A model generated the notes under the pieces. It saw only the letters and a list, made by a program, of their open reading frames with translations, searched no databases and was not told the DNA's origin. Source: Bacteroidales bacterium UBA5342 (GTDB taxonomy: Bacteria; Bacteroidota; Bacteroidia; Bacteroidales; UBA5342). Taken from it: a DNA stretch of 64,000 bases. Position 1 is the stretch's first letter, and each line of letters opens with the position of its first letter. Below, piece by piece: positions 9,335-17,642 of this stretch. A program made the position numbers and the translations under genes. The DNA is taken from positions 37,410-101,409 of the forward strand of contig DHQI01000106.1 of NCBI GenBank assembly GCA_002408065.1, in the 5' to 3' direction.

Positions 9335-10637
9335 AGAAATAGTTTTACCTGAAATAGCCGATAATGTGGTGTCCGGAGTAGTGGGCAGTATATTAGTAGC
9401 TGTTGGAGATAAGGTGCAGGATGAAGATCCTCTGGTAGAGGTCGAAACGGAAAAAGCTACCAGTCAGATTCCGGCGGAAGGAGCTGGAAAGGTGTTAGAG
9501 ATAAAAGTGGCTGAAGGGGATACCGTGAATGTTGGAGAAGTAATGCTGGTTATTGAATTAAATGCTAGCGATGAGGCTCCTGCTGAGGTGAAAGAGGAAG
9601 CTGTAAAAGAGGAAGCCGTAAAAGAGACAGTGAAAACAGCAGCAGCTGAAGTAGCGACCTTAGAAGCAAAAAAGCAGGCTCCACCAAAAACAAAACAGCC
9701 CCAAAAGGACACCACAGTTGTAGCTACTGATAAGAGTATACTGGTACCTGCGGCACCTTCTGTACGTAAGTTTGCCCGTGAGTTAGGGGTGAATATTGCT
9801 GAGGTTCAGGGTACAGGGCCTGGCGCGCGCATTACTAAAGAAGATGTGAAAGCACACGCTAAATCTTTGATTAGTAATCCTGCAGTGCAAACATCAGGAG
9901 CTTCTATTCAGGCGGCTCCATTACCTGATTTTAGCAAATGGGGTGAGGTCCGAAGCGAAGGTTTTAATAAAATACGTGAAGTGACGGCTAATAGTATGAC
10001 CACTAGTTGGCAGACCATTCCGCAAGTGACGCATTTTGATAAAGCTGACATCACAGAATTGGAGAATTTCCGTAAGGCTTATGGCAAAGTGGTTGAAAAA
10101 GGTGGTGGACGCTTGACGGTTACTTCTATTTTGGTAAAGGTAATTGCCGAAGCGCTTAAGAAATTTCCTAACTTCAATGCCAGCGTAGATATGGCGAACA
10201 AGCAAACTATTTACAAAGATTATTATAATGTAGGCATTGCGGTAGATACACCAAACGGGCTTTTAGTACCGGTAGTGAAAGAGGCTGATAAAAAGAACCT
10301 GACGGAGATTTCTGCAGAAATAAGTAGCCATGCTCAAAAGGCCCGTGATAAGAAATTGTCGATGGATGACATGGCGGGAGGTAACTTTACCATTTCGAAC
10401 CTGGGAGGTATTGGTGGTACAGCTTTTACGCCTATTGTGTATGCTCCACAGGTAGCAATTTTAGGTGTTTCGCGTGGTGTTCAAGAGCCGAAATATGTTA
10501 ATGGGGAATTACAGCCACGTATGATGATGCCTATATCGCTATCGTACGATCACCGTTTGATTGATGGTGCTGATGCCGCCCGTTTTGCCCGTTTTATATG
10601 CAATGCATTGGAAAATCCGATGTCTATGTTTATCTAA
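9327..10637 (+). CDS. aceF: Dihydrolipoamide acetyltransferase (PDH E2)
   Basis: Core of the pyruvate dehydrogenase complex; passes the acetyl group from lipoamide to CoA. One lipoyl domain (residues 1-75; lipoylated Lys in EVETEKATSQ), an Ala/Lys/Glu/Val-rich swinging linker (about 80-135), a peripheral-subunit-binding domain (APSVRKFARELGVNI...TGPGARITKEDV, about 138-173), then the catalytic domain with SYDHRLIDGADAARF holding the HxxxDG active site. Starts within the last codons of aceE (ATGCATAA overlap). Confidence 0.95.
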   Translation: MHKEIVLPEIADNVVSGVVGSILVAVGDKVQDEDPLVEVETEKATSQIPAEGAGKVLEIKVAEGDTVNVGEVMLVIELNASDEAPAEVKEEAVKEEAVKETVKTAAAEVATLEAKKQAPPKTKQPQKDTTVVATDKSILVPAAPSVRKFARELGVNIAEVQGTGPGARITKEDVKAHAKSLISNPAVQTSGASIQAAPLPDFSKWGEVRSEGFNKIREVTANSMTTSWQTIPQVTHFDKADITELENFRKAYGKVVEKGGGRLTVTSILVKVIAEALKKFPNFNASVDMANKQTIYKDYYNVGIAVDTPNGLLVPVVKEADKKNLTEISAEISSHAQKARDKKLSMDDMAGGNFTISNLGGIGGTAFTPIVYAPQVAILGVSRGVQEPKYVNGELQPRMMMPISLSYDHRLIDGADAARFARFICNALENPMSMFI

Positions 10638-10688
10638 ACCTGAACTGATAATCAGGAATTTTGAATCTTAAATTTTGAATTAAATACA

Positions 10689-12110
10689 ATGAGCGATATA
10701 AAAAAAAGCGATGTGGTCGTTTTAGGAGCCGGTCCCGGAGGATATACGGCAGCCTTTATGGCCTCAGATTTAGGTATGAGTGTAACCTTGGTAGATCCGG
10801 AAGCTAATCCGGGTGGTGTGTGTTTGCACCGCGGTTGTATACCTACCAAATCGTTATTGCACGTTTCCAAAATGAAACAAGAAGCGATGAAAGCTTCGCA
10901 ATGGGGAATGACCTTTGAAGCTCCTAAGGTAGAGATTGATAAAGTGCGTGAGTGGAAGGATAGTGTGATCAACCGATTGACGGGAGGACTAGGACAATTG
11001 TCTAAGGCACGTAAGATAAATTATGTTCGTGGTTATGGGCATTTTGATAGTTCAAACACGATGACCATCTCAAATGTAGATGGAGGCACTTCACAATTGG
11101 AGTTTAAACAGGCAATAATTGCCACAGGTTCAGAGCCACGTCGTTTGCCTTTCCTGAATTATGATTCTGAAAAGATTTTGGATGCTAAAAAAGCTTTGGA
11201 ATTGAAGTCTATACCAGAGCGTTTATTGGTAATTGGAGGTGGATATATTGGTTTGGAGATTGGCTATATTTATCAGGCTTTAGGTGCTAAGAGTACTATT
11301 GTGGAGATGACGGCAAGCTTGATGCCCGGTATGGATCCGGAATTAACCAAGATTTTTGAAAATCATAACAAGAATTTTTATGAGGGGATACTGAAAGAGA
11401 CTAAAGTTGCAAAGGTTAATGAACTTGATAGTCATCTAGAAGTGACCTTTGAAGATAAAAACGGCGAACAACACACGCAAGATTTTGATGCTATAATGGT
11501 CGCTATTGGTCAGGCGCCTTCCAATCATAGTTTTGGAATAGAAAACACCAAAGTGGAACTGGCCGATAATGGCTTTGTAAAAGTAGACCACCAGCAACGC
11601 ACCAGTGATGAGAATATTTTTGCTATCGGTGATGTGGTGGGTGGCCCCTTGTTAGCACATAAAGCCAGCTACGAAGCGCGAATAGCTGCCGAGGTGATAG
11701 CCGGAAAGAAAAGTGCTAATGATGCACAAGTCATTCCCGCTGTAGTGTATACTGATCCTGAGATAGCAACGGTTGGTATCTCAGAACCAGAAGCCAAGGC
11801 CAAAGGACTTAATTATAAGGTGGCTAAGTTTCCTTGGGCGGCCTCTGGGCGTGCCATTGCTATGGGCGATCCAACAGGTTTGACCAAGTTGATAATTGAT
11901 GCAGACACCGAACGTATCCTTGGAGCTGGTATCTGTGGTAAAAATGCCGGTGACTTAATCTCGGAAATGGCTTTGGCTGTTGAGATGGCAGCTACTGCTA
12001 CCGATATAGAGCAAACCATTCATCCACACCCAACACTTTCTGAAACTATTATGGAAACGGCTGGTGCCTTTTATGGCAATGCAACACATGTTTTTCAAAA
12101 GATGAAGTAA
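10689..12110 (+). CDS. lpdA: Dihydrolipoamide dehydrogenase (PDH E3)
   Basis: FAD/NAD flavoprotein that reoxidises dihydrolipoamide. VVVLGAGPGGYTAAF is the FAD-binding fingerprint; GGVCLHRGCIPTKS holds the redox-active CxxxxC pair; LLVIGGGYIGLEIGYIYQALG is the NAD site; FAIGDVVGGPLLAHKA closes the FAD site; HPHPTLSETI carries the catalytic His-Glu pair. 473 residues, normal. Last gene of the PDH operon, separated from aceF by a short word-repeat spacer (TTTTGAATCTTAAATTTTGAATT). A strong terminator follows. Confidence 0.96.
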   Translation: MSDIKKSDVVVLGAGPGGYTAAFMASDLGMSVTLVDPEANPGGVCLHRGCIPTKSLLHVSKMKQEAMKASQWGMTFEAPKVEIDKVREWKDSVINRLTGGLGQLSKARKINYVRGYGHFDSSNTMTISNVDGGTSQLEFKQAIIATGSEPRRLPFLNYDSEKILDAKKALELKSIPERLLVIGGGYIGLEIGYIYQALGAKSTIVEMTASLMPGMDPELTKIFENHNKNFYEGILKETKVAKVNELDSHLEVTFEDKNGEQHTQDFDAIMVAIGQAPSNHSFGIENTKVELADNGFVKVDHQQRTSDENIFAIGDVVGGPLLAHKASYEARIAAEVIAGKKSANDAQVIPAVVYTDPEIATVGISEPEAKAKGLNYKVAKFPWAASGRAIAMGDPTGLTKLIIDADTERILGAGICGKNAGDLISEMALAVEMAATATDIEQTIHPHPTLSETIMETAGAFYGNATHVFQKMK

Positions 12111-12141
12111 GTAAATATTAGTAATTGCTTAACGACAAATT

Positions 12142-12177
12142 AATCCCGATTTCACACCCATTGGAATCGGGATTTTT
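12142..12177 (+). terminator. Intrinsic terminator after lpdA
   Basis: Perfect 10-bp stem AATCCCGATT (12142-12151) and AATCGGGATT (12165-12174), followed by T residues. Confidence 0.8.
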
Positions 12178-12233
12178 ATATGTCAATATTTGAGAAGTGT
12201 TTTATAAGAATAAATAATAATGATTGATAGTAA

Positions 12234-12366
12234 CAAACGATAATGTTCGGTATCAGAAAGCAATAATGTTTGCTAATAACGAACAATGATGTTTGATGCT
12301 AAAAAACACTAACGTTCATTGCTATCAAACGATAATGTTCACTGCTAACATTCGATAATGTTTGAC
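12234..12366. repeat. Iteron-like repeats upstream of the AAA ATPase gene
   Basis: Six short units around the core AACRATAATGTTYG, near 12234, 12258, 12277, 12306 (diverged, TAACGTTCATTG), 12326 and 12350, spaced about 21-26 bp apart. Each core is a weak palindrome (CAAACGATAATGTTCG). They stop about 40 bp before the ATG of the ATPase gene. Two more units occur just past that gene. A protein-binding array is the simplest reading. Confidence 0.7.
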
Positions 12367-12407
12367 AATAACGACTGATATCAGTAGATTTGTAAAAAAT
12401 TACAATT

Positions 12408-13616
12408 ATGATATCACAAGAATTGATTGCAAGCGTTGTTGACGAACAGGTAAAGACCTATTTGAGCAAAAGTGCTGGGACACCCAGAGTTTTGCTTGAT
12501 GATATTCCTGTTTTTGAAAATTTTGCAACGATAATAACCGGTCTGCGACGTTGTGGAAAAAGCACTTTGATGCGTCAGATATTAGAAAGGGAGGGTTTGA
12601 AATCATATTTCTTAAACTTTGATGATATTCGTTTGTCAGGTTTTGAAATGGATGATCTTATGCGCTTAAATGCTGATGTGGAAAAACGAAATGTAGAAGC
12701 TTTATTCTTTGATGAACTGCAATTGGTAAAAGGTTGGGAGCTGTTTGTTAATCAAAAGTTACGTGAAGGGTACAAGGTTTTTATCAGTGGTTCTAATGCT
12801 TCTTTGTTAAGCTCAGAGTTGGGAACACACCTGACTGGGCGTCATCTGAGTTCAGAACTATTTCCTTTTTCGTATTCTGAATTTTTGACTTTTTTAAAAC
12901 TTGAAAATTCAGAAAAGTCCTTTTTGCGATATTTAAAAATGGGTGGAATGCCGGAGTTTCTTAAACTTAAGAACGGACGTATTCTTTTGCAACTGGTGGA
13001 AGATATCCTGCATCGTGATATAGCGGTGAGGTATAATGTGAGAGATGTAAATGCGCTAAGGCAACTGACGGTCTATTTAATATCGAATATAGGAAAACCA
13101 ACTTCAGCAGGAAGCTTAGTTAATCTTTTTGGTTTGAAATCAAGAAGTACTATATCCGAGTATTTTGGCTATTTGAAAGATACATATTTGCTTGATTTTT
13201 TACCGATGTTTGATTATTCTATCAAAAAGCAAATTCGCAATCCTAAGAAAGTGTATGCTATTGATTTGGGGATTTATCATCAGATTCGTACAACTTTTAC
13301 CGATGATTTTGGCCGTCAATTAGAGAATGCAGTATTCTTACATCTCAGGCGCCATTACGAAGAGCTTTTTTATTTTAATAATAATGGTGAATGTGATTTT
13401 GTTTCTTTTGAAAAAGGTAAAGTAAAAGAATGTGTACAGGTTTGCTATAATATTAATGATGAAAATATGCAGCGCGAAATGAAAGGGCTTCTGGCAGCTC
13501 TTAATTATTTTGAGATAGACAGAGGGGTAATCGTCACTTTGAATCAGAAAGATACATTTACCATTGACGGAAAGACAGTAGACTATATACCAGCTTATGA
13601 ATATTTTGATTGTTAG
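12408..13616 (+). CDS. AAA_14/DUF4143 family ATPase
   Basis: 402-residue orphan P-loop ATPase. Walker A is GLRRCGKSTLMRQIL (about residues 46-60), and Walker B is EALFFDELQLVKGW (about 100-110). SGSNASLLSSELGTHLTGRH is the sensor region. SELFPFSYSEFLTF and the C-terminal half (MGGMPEFLKLK..., IGKPTSAGSLVNLFG..., nuclease-like tail YFNNNGECDFVSFEKG) match the DUF4143 architecture. Biological role is not established for the family. It stands alone between a terminator and a decayed gene, flanked on both sides by the same short repeats, which suggests an autonomous, possibly horizontally moving cassette. Confidence 0.88.
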   Translation: MISQELIASVVDEQVKTYLSKSAGTPRVLLDDIPVFENFATIITGLRRCGKSTLMRQILEREGLKSYFLNFDDIRLSGFEMDDLMRLNADVEKRNVEALFFDELQLVKGWELFVNQKLREGYKVFISGSNASLLSSELGTHLTGRHLSSELFPFSYSEFLTFLKLENSEKSFLRYLKMGGMPEFLKLKNGRILLQLVEDILHRDIAVRYNVRDVNALRQLTVYLISNIGKPTSAGSLVNLFGLKSRSTISEYFGYLKDTYLLDFLPMFDYSIKKQIRNPKKVYAIDLGIYHQIRTTFTDDFGRQLENAVFLHLRRHYEELFYFNNNGECDFVSFEKGKVKECVQVCYNINDENMQREMKGLLAALNYFEIDRGVIVTLNQKDTFTIDGKTVDYIPAYEYFDC

Positions 13617-13657
13617 TGTTTAACTTTTGACGATGGCAATTGTGTAGTTTGTGCTCA

Positions 13658-13696
13658 AATATTATCGTTTGCTGTTGGCGAACAATAATGTTTGCT
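13658..13696. repeat. Iteron-like repeats downstream of the AAA ATPase gene
   Basis: Two further units of the upstream array: AATATTATCGTTTGCT (inverted, 13658-13673) and CGAACAATAATGTTTGCT (direct, about 13679-13696), separated by a few bases. Together with 12234-12366 they bracket the gene. Confidence 0.65.
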
Positions 13697-13764
13697 GAGA
13701 TTGGTCAATATGATGTAAAAGTGAAATACACAGGAGTCATTTACCTGTAGAACTTCGAACATAC

Positions 13765-14218
13765 TTAATTGAAATAAAACGCCAAACGGTCCTGATCATC
13801 AGGCAGGCCAATCAGGTAATTCAGGTAATTCTCTTTTAAGTACAGACCTCCTTTTTTGATTTAGCCTTTGGCAAAAGGCATTTCTACGCCCCAAGAGCCG
13901 GAAGCGCGTTTGTTTTCAAGATCAGTTAGTTTAACAATGGTATGATCGCCCCATACAATTACACAATGCTTATAGCTTGTTTCAGTACCAGGTTGATTTT
14001 GTCAATATTAACCGGGACAATCATCTTGGCTTCTTTTTTTGCCACATCCTGAAAAAGAACAATAGGATTATCACTCTCAACTTTTTCAAGACTTGTTACA
14101 TCTGCCAAAAAGGCTTTGACAATGCTTTTTTCTGTAATAACGATTTCGTCGTTCTTCAGCTTTTTGTTCCACACGAGAATAGAAAAAGCAGGCTGAGGAG
14201 TAGGGTGGTTGGCTTCAT
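13765..14218 (-). pseudogene. Decayed lipoprotein gene
   Basis: Read on the minus strand it starts MKPTTLLLSLLFLFSCGTK, a good lipoprotein signal with lipobox LFSC. The frame is then lost in an A-run; restoring one A joins it to KLKNDEIVITEKSIVKAF...IDKIN. A second shift near 13990 is needed to reach TSYKHCVIVWGDHTIVK...WGVEMPFAKG. An in-frame TAA follows, and the same frame then continues IKKGGLYLKENY...RLAFYFN to a stop at 13765. Two frameshifts and one nonsense codon mark a pseudogene of about 150 codons. I do not recognise the family. It begins 5 bp past the end of the next lipoprotein gene, so both probably belonged to one operon. Confidence 0.75.
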
Positions 14219-14222
14219 AGGT

Positions 14223-15029
14223 TTAATAAAAATAGGATTGTGAATAATCTCCAAAATCAATATAAGTAGGGAAGTCGGAATCGTTATACTCAATAGTTAA
14301 ATATACTTGATTTTCAAATTTAGAATCAAGGGTGGTACCTGTGTTTATGTCATAAGAATAACTGTATTTTTCAGAGTGAATTTCGATTATATTATTAATA
14401 TGAGTTTCATTTAAGTAGGCTAATGGATAGTTTACTTCTCTCATAGGATGTTTTTTGTTGTCATAAACAAAGCTGTCAACGCTCCGCAAGACATAATTGT
14501 CAGCAAAGTAGTCGTATGAGGTTTCTTTAGAAATGTTGCCAATCTCATCATAAGATATAATTGTATAATCACTTCTGTCTTTATCATTTTCATTATATAA
14601 AAATTGCGTTTTTATTGTTCCATCATGCAGGTATTCAAATGTTTGAAAATAAGGAGCTTTATTAAAAGAGTCTATAGGAGCACCTATCAATGCACCTTGA
14701 CTATAATTCTGGTTGGTGTAGTATTCAATTTTTTCAACCTGTTGGTTGCTGTTAAAAATGTATATACTGTAAGTTGATGGGATACTATCATTCTTTTTGT
14801 AGCTTGATATTTTATAATGACTACTTGATCTCTCATATGTTGTAGACCATTCAGCTGTCTTTATGCATTTGACTTCATCTCCATCATAGGTAACGAAAAG
14901 AGTATCAATATTTCCATCTTTTACATTTATTACTTTGTAGGGTTTGTAGGATGGTGAAAGATTGTATGAAGTGTTTTCACAAGAAAAAAATAGAATGGTT
15001 AAGGTAATGAATAGGCAGTATAGCTTCAT
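14223..15029 (-). CDS. Hypothetical lipoprotein
   Basis: 268-residue protein with lipoprotein signal MKLYCLFITLTILFFSC (lipobox FFSC). The mature part is rich in Tyr, Ser and Asn and looks like repeated beta strands of the type seen in Bacteroidota surface lipoproteins (VTYDGDEVKCIKTAEW, YSIYIFNSNQQVEKIEYYTN, ISYDEIGNISKETSYDYF), resembling YD-type or RHS-like strand repeats, although no family can be assigned. It is followed on the same strand by a decayed lipoprotein gene. Function unknown. Confidence 0.7.
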   Translation of the reverse strand: MKLYCLFITLTILFFSCENTSYNLSPSYKPYKVINVKDGNIDTLFVTYDGDEVKCIKTAEWSTTYERSSSHYKISSYKKNDSIPSTYSIYIFNSNQQVEKIEYYTNQNYSQGALIGAPIDSFNKAPYFQTFEYLHDGTIKTQFLYNENDKDRSDYTIISYDEIGNISKETSYDYFADNYVLRSVDSFVYDNKKHPMREVNYPLAYLNETHINNIIEIHSEKYSYSYDINTGTTLDSKFENQVYLTIEYNDSDFPTYIDFGDYSQSYFY

Positions 15030-15171
15030 TGCTTATTATGGTCTTAGTTTAAATCACAAACGTACAAAGAATTCAGATACAATCGATAGAATATAATCGA
15101 TTTATTTTAAGACGGCTATGTTGCTAAAGAGACGCGTCCTTTAAAACCTTTAACCCATGCACTTCCCAACC

Positions 15172-15203
15172 ACAAAAAAAGGACAGCCCACAAGCCATCC
15201 TTT
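15172..15203 (-). terminator. Terminator of the trp operon
   Basis: On the minus strand AAAGGATGGC pairs with GCTGTCCTTT (two G-U pairs) across a 6-nt loop and runs into seven T residues. It lies about 70 nt past the trpA stop. Confidence 0.7.
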
Positions 15204-15273
15204 AATACTTACTATTTCTTAGCGAACCTTCGCGTTCACTTTGCGATCCTCTGCGTAATAGCTTAAGTCTATT
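15204..15273. repeat. trpA 3'-UTR segment duplicated at 53 kb
   Basis: The 59 nt after the trpA stop are identical to 53292-53350 (opposite strand in the window) and the match continues with two mismatches for about 15 nt. It includes the short-word pattern CTTAGCG, CTTCGCGTT, CTTTGCG, CTCTGCGT, a motif family seen again in degenerate form at 41465-41503. Confidence 0.85.
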
Positions 15274-16044
15274 TTAAGACAACGTTTTCACAAAATCTGC
15301 AATATCACCAGCCAAATCCTCGCTACCATCCACAGCTTTTACAAAAGCACTACCGATGATGCCGCCGGCCGAATAACGTGACGCCTGCTCAAGTGTTTCT
15401 TTGTTTGAAATACCAAAACCAGTTACAGTTGGTACGCTAAGGTTCATATCTTTGATGCGTTTGAAATAATCCATGGTTTCCTGAGCATAGCCGCTTTGAG
15501 TTCCGGTAGTCGCTGCAGTAGATACCATATAGATAAATCCCTTCGATAATTTATCGGTTTGTCTTATACGTTCGTCAGGCGTTTGTGGTGTGATAAGGAA
15601 AACCGGAATGATGTTGTGTTTTTCGAAAGTGGCCTGATAGTTAGCTTCATAATACTCCAAAGGTAAATCCGGCAGAATAACGCCGTCGATACCAATAGCG
15701 CTAATATCTTTACAAAACTGCTCTACGCCATATTTCTGAACGGAATTGAAATAGCCCATTAGCAGAAGTGGGATGCTGACCGTTTGGCGTACATCTTTTA
15801 TTTCTTCGAGCAGTTTCTTTACACTCATGCCCTGTTCCAGAGCAAATTCGCTGCTGCGTTGTATCGTAGGGCCATCAGCCAAAGGATCGGAGAAGGGCAT
15901 TCCAATTTCGATCATATTGATGCCGTTCTTTTCCAACTCCTGAATAATGGTGAGAGCCGTATTGGGCGCAGGATGTCCTGCTGTGAAATATATGGACTTT
16001 ATCTTGTCCTGTGTATCGTTGAATAGTTGATTTATGCGGTTCAT
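15274..16044 (-). CDS. trpA: Tryptophan synthase alpha chain
   Basis: Cleaves indole-3-glycerol phosphate to indole and glyceraldehyde 3-phosphate; works in complex with TrpB. MIEIGMPFSDPLADGPTIQRSSEFAL holds the catalytic Glu and the Asp-containing signature; GVILPDLPLEYYEANYQATFEKH, FIYMVSTAATTGTQ and VPTVTGFGISNKETLEQA (phosphate site) follow. 256 residues, normal. Last gene of the trp operon, separated from trpB by a GT-C membrane protein. Its last 50 codons and 3'-UTR have a diverged second copy near 53.2 kb. Confidence 0.95.
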   Translation of the reverse strand: MNRINQLFNDTQDKIKSIYFTAGHPAPNTALTIIQELEKNGINMIEIGMPFSDPLADGPTIQRSSEFALEQGMSVKKLLEEIKDVRQTVSIPLLLMGYFNSVQKYGVEQFCKDISAIGIDGVILPDLPLEYYEANYQATFEKHNIIPVFLITPQTPDERIRQTDKLSKGFIYMVSTAATTGTQSGYAQETMDYFKRIKDMNLSVPTVTGFGISNKETLEQASRYSAGGIIGSAFVKAVDGSEDLAGDIADFVKTLS

Positions 16045-16090
16045 AGTTATATGTTCAAAGTTATAAATTCAAAGTTGAATATTCTCATTG

Positions 16091-17587
16091 TTAGCGTTGT
16101 TTGTAAATGCTGATTTGTTTGTTGTTTTTTATTTGGTGACAATATCGTTGTATCGTTTTCAAATGTTCAGGACTAACTGAAGCATTGTGTACTACAATGT
16201 AATCGAATTCTTCAGAGCTTAAACGTTGCAGGGTGTTTTCGTTAATGTTGTGAATGCGGTGTACTTTCCGTTGCCAAGCCACCATAGGCGTATTCCAGCC
16301 TTCATCGCAAATAACCACCGTTTTAGCTTCAGCTTCAATGTGCTGATTAAGCCAGGAAGCCGAACTCATAAAATCGTTAATTACCCCTTCGGCATTATTC
16401 ATAGATGCATCTTCGCGGTAGTTTTTTAGTTGATGCTCTGTAGCAATAGCAAAGCTGCCAATTCCGAATAAAAGGCTCGTAATCAGCATAACTTCTTTGC
16501 TGATTTTATTAAAATCGATATGCCATATCAAGAAAGCAATACCAATGCAAAGGAAAGGTTGCCAAGTGTCGAGCGAATAATAGTTGTGAGCGCTAATGCC
16601 CCACATCATAAGTATGGAAAATAAGCTGGTGCCCAGTAGGGAAAAAGCCAGCCAAAGGAAAAAACTGTCGCCTTTAATGAGTGATGTGCCATATTTCCTG
16701 TAGGTCATTATTCCCACTATTAGTAAGCTGAAATGTAGGATTGGCAAAAACTCCATACTGTACGATATGATAATTTTTTTGAGGTACAGCACTAATAGCG
16801 AAAAGGATTTCGGTGGCATAGCCTGACCTAAAAAAACGGAGCCATATTCACTGGCCAGTCCTTTGTTGTAGATAAAATACGCCAGCACTACAATTACTCC
16901 TGTGGCTATGTAATAGAGTTGTTTATGTATCTTTTTTTCTTTGATGGAAATAATGAAAAAAGCACCTCCTAAAGCCAGTAATGAAATAATTTGCGTAAAG
17001 CGCATGAGGGCTGCCAGAGTCAGAAAAACGATAGCCAGAGTAAAATGCCTGCTTTCTTTTTTATGAAAATAGCGAAGAATAAAACTTAGCCCTATCAGAA
17101 AGACATTAAATGCTGCTGCCGATACATGAAAACCATCTTGATAGTAGGCGTAAATAGGCTGAAACATGATAAAGCTTACAAAGATGGAAGCCACCGTAAT
17201 GCTTTTAATCTCCTTAATAGTTTTAAATAAACAGAAAAGGGCTAAAAAGCTTATTAAGAGCATTATCATTCGGAAAACCCAAGGTGCCGTAGTGCCGAAA
17301 ATTTTCATTAGTATCGCCACGCTATAATGCAGTATAGGAAAATCCACACTAGTTATTCCTTGCGGATTTTCTAAAGCATTTTTAGATGGAAACTGCACAT
17401 CTAAAGCAAAAGTCGTAGGATGAAAAAAATCAAAACCATCATTGTAAAAACCTAAAGCTAAAGCATAATGATCGCTCTGAGCCCAAGCATGAGTGCTGGC
17501 TGGCAGCTTGTTATAGTCTTTAAAGTGTAAAAAAGCACTTGCTACTATAAACAGCAGGGTAAAAGCTATGTTGGTTTTAAGTTTCAT
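16091..17587 (-). CDS. GT-C-like integral membrane glycosyltransferase, inside the trp operon
   Basis: 498-residue polytopic membrane protein with about ten to twelve hydrophobic segments. The first periplasmic loop has THAWAQSDHYALALGFYNDGFDFFHP, whose SDHYALAL resembles the acidic loop motif of GT-C enzymes of the ArnT/PMT type. A soluble C-terminal segment (about 410-498) ends the protein. The donor would be a polyprenyl-phosphate sugar by family analogy. Nothing links it to tryptophan synthesis, yet it sits between trpB and trpA on the same strand with short gaps (55 and 46 bp), so it should be co-transcribed. The substrate cannot be told from sequence. Confidence 0.7.
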   Translation of the reverse strand: MKLKTNIAFTLLFIVASAFLHFKDYNKLPASTHAWAQSDHYALALGFYNDGFDFFHPTTFALDVQFPSKNALENPQGITSVDFPILHYSVAILMKIFGTTAPWVFRMIMLLISFLALFCLFKTIKEIKSITVASIFVSFIMFQPIYAYYQDGFHVSAAAFNVFLIGLSFILRYFHKKESRHFTLAIVFLTLAALMRFTQIISLLALGGAFFIISIKEKKIHKQLYYIATGVIVVLAYFIYNKGLASEYGSVFLGQAMPPKSFSLLVLYLKKIIISYSMEFLPILHFSLLIVGIMTYRKYGTSLIKGDSFFLWLAFSLLGTSLFSILMMWGISAHNYYSLDTWQPFLCIGIAFLIWHIDFNKISKEVMLITSLLFGIGSFAIATEHQLKNYREDASMNNAEGVINDFMSSASWLNQHIEAEAKTVVICDEGWNTPMVAWQRKVHRIHNINENTLQRLSSEEFDYIVVHNASVSPEHLKTIQRYCHQIKNNKQISIYKQR

Positions 17588-17642
17588 TTACAACGAGCCA
17601 ATGAAGTATATTTTTAATTTCTAACTTTTAATTTTTCACTTT

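Noticed and set aside
13977..14243. 88-codon plus-strand ORF over the decayed lipoprotein gene
   Set aside because: It is antisense to the recognisable lipoprotein remnant and has no motif of its own.
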